A DNA stretch of 5,323 nucleotides, taken from positions 1-5,323 of the forward strand of contig JABFVX010000387.1 in assembly GCA_013362555.1 (NCBI GenBank), read 5' to 3'. The position numbers and the translations under genes were made by a program. This stretch comes from Mycobacteriaceae bacterium. Lineage in GTDB: Bacteria; Actinomycetota; Actinomycetes; Mycobacteriales; Mycobacteriaceae. Within the stretch, counting starts at the first letter, position 1; the number at the start of each line of letters is the position of its first letter. The notes under the pieces were generated by a model. That model worked only from the letters and a program-made list of their open reading frames with translations. It was not told the origin of the DNA and did no database searches. Shown here piece after piece: positions 5,137-5,323 of this stretch.

Positions 5137-5323
5137 CTAGCTGCTGCCGAACGGGCGGGGGCCGGGGTTGGGAATGCCCGGCTGGTTCCAGCCGGGGCCG
5201 TTGCGGCGGTCCCAGTTCCGGTCCCAGTTCCGGTCGCAGCGCTGGTCCCAGCGGTCCCAGCAGTACCGGTCGTTGTGGCGGTGGTGCCTGCCGTAGCGGT
5301 TGTGGCGGCGGTGCACCTCGACG
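5137..5323 (-). CDS. Trp/Arg/His/Asp-rich protein, C-terminal part (runs off the right edge)
   Basis: Only the last 61 residues are in the window; the gene continues beyond base 5323, and its start and any signal peptide are not visible. Reading towards the stop TAG (5139-5137), the visible part opens with a His/Arg-rich stretch (VEVHRRHNRYGRHHRHNDRY). It then has CWDRWDQRC with two cysteines eight residues apart, repeats DRNWDRNWDRRN, a Pro/Gly-rich segment (GPGWNQPGIPNPGPRP), and ends FGSS. The ending and its codons match the downstream 129-residue Trp-rich protein. Both also combine Trp repeats with one cysteine pair, so the two genes are probably paralogous. The body differs in charge: Arg/Asp/His here, Asn/Gly there. 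I do not recognise a family. The single open frame, repeat logic and shared C-terminus support real coding. Confidence 0.72.
   Translation of the reverse strand, partial: VEVHRRHNRYGRHHRHNDRYCWDRWDQRCDRNWDRNWDRRNGPGWNQPGIPNPGPRPFGSS

Overview
The window looks like chromosomal DNA from a high-GC actinomycete of the order Mycobacteriales, most like Nocardia or a close relative. The reasons are the very GC-rich coding sequence, an MmpL-type RND transporter, a DUF222 (13E12-like) protein, and a MenC whose sequence closely recalls mycobacterial MenC. The genus is inferred; no rRNA or other marker gene is present.

Layout from left to right. (1) 14-550, minus strand: a short protein that looks like only the N-terminal half of a DUF222/HNH (13E12-like) protein. 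(2) 551-688: a divergent control region with two TACGTATA boxes and a small hairpin. (3) 689-2869, plus strand: a complete 726-residue MMPL/RND transporter with both GTDY proton-relay motifs. It is followed after 20 bases by (4) 2890-3390, plus strand, a small exported protein with a signal peptide, one likely disulfide and a C-terminal membrane anchor. These two probably form an operon. (5) 3391-3553: a convergent intergenic region with two 61-bp direct repeats, each folding into a 23-bp hairpin. (6) 3536-4525, minus strand: menC, o-succinylbenzoate synthase of menaquinone biosynthesis, whose stop codon lies inside the second repeat. (7) 4588-4977 and 5137 to beyond the right edge, both minus strand: two tandem genes for tryptophan-rich, low-complexity proteins that share the same C-terminal FGSS ending. 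The first has a clear signal peptide; the N-terminus of the second is outside the window.

The plus-strand pair probably forms an envelope export or lipid-transport unit. MenC is ordinary central metabolism of the respiratory quinone. The two Trp-rich proteins are the least explained part: small, with period-4 tryptophans, one cysteine pair each, and no family that I recognise. The tandem hairpin repeats are the other structure not explained by coding.
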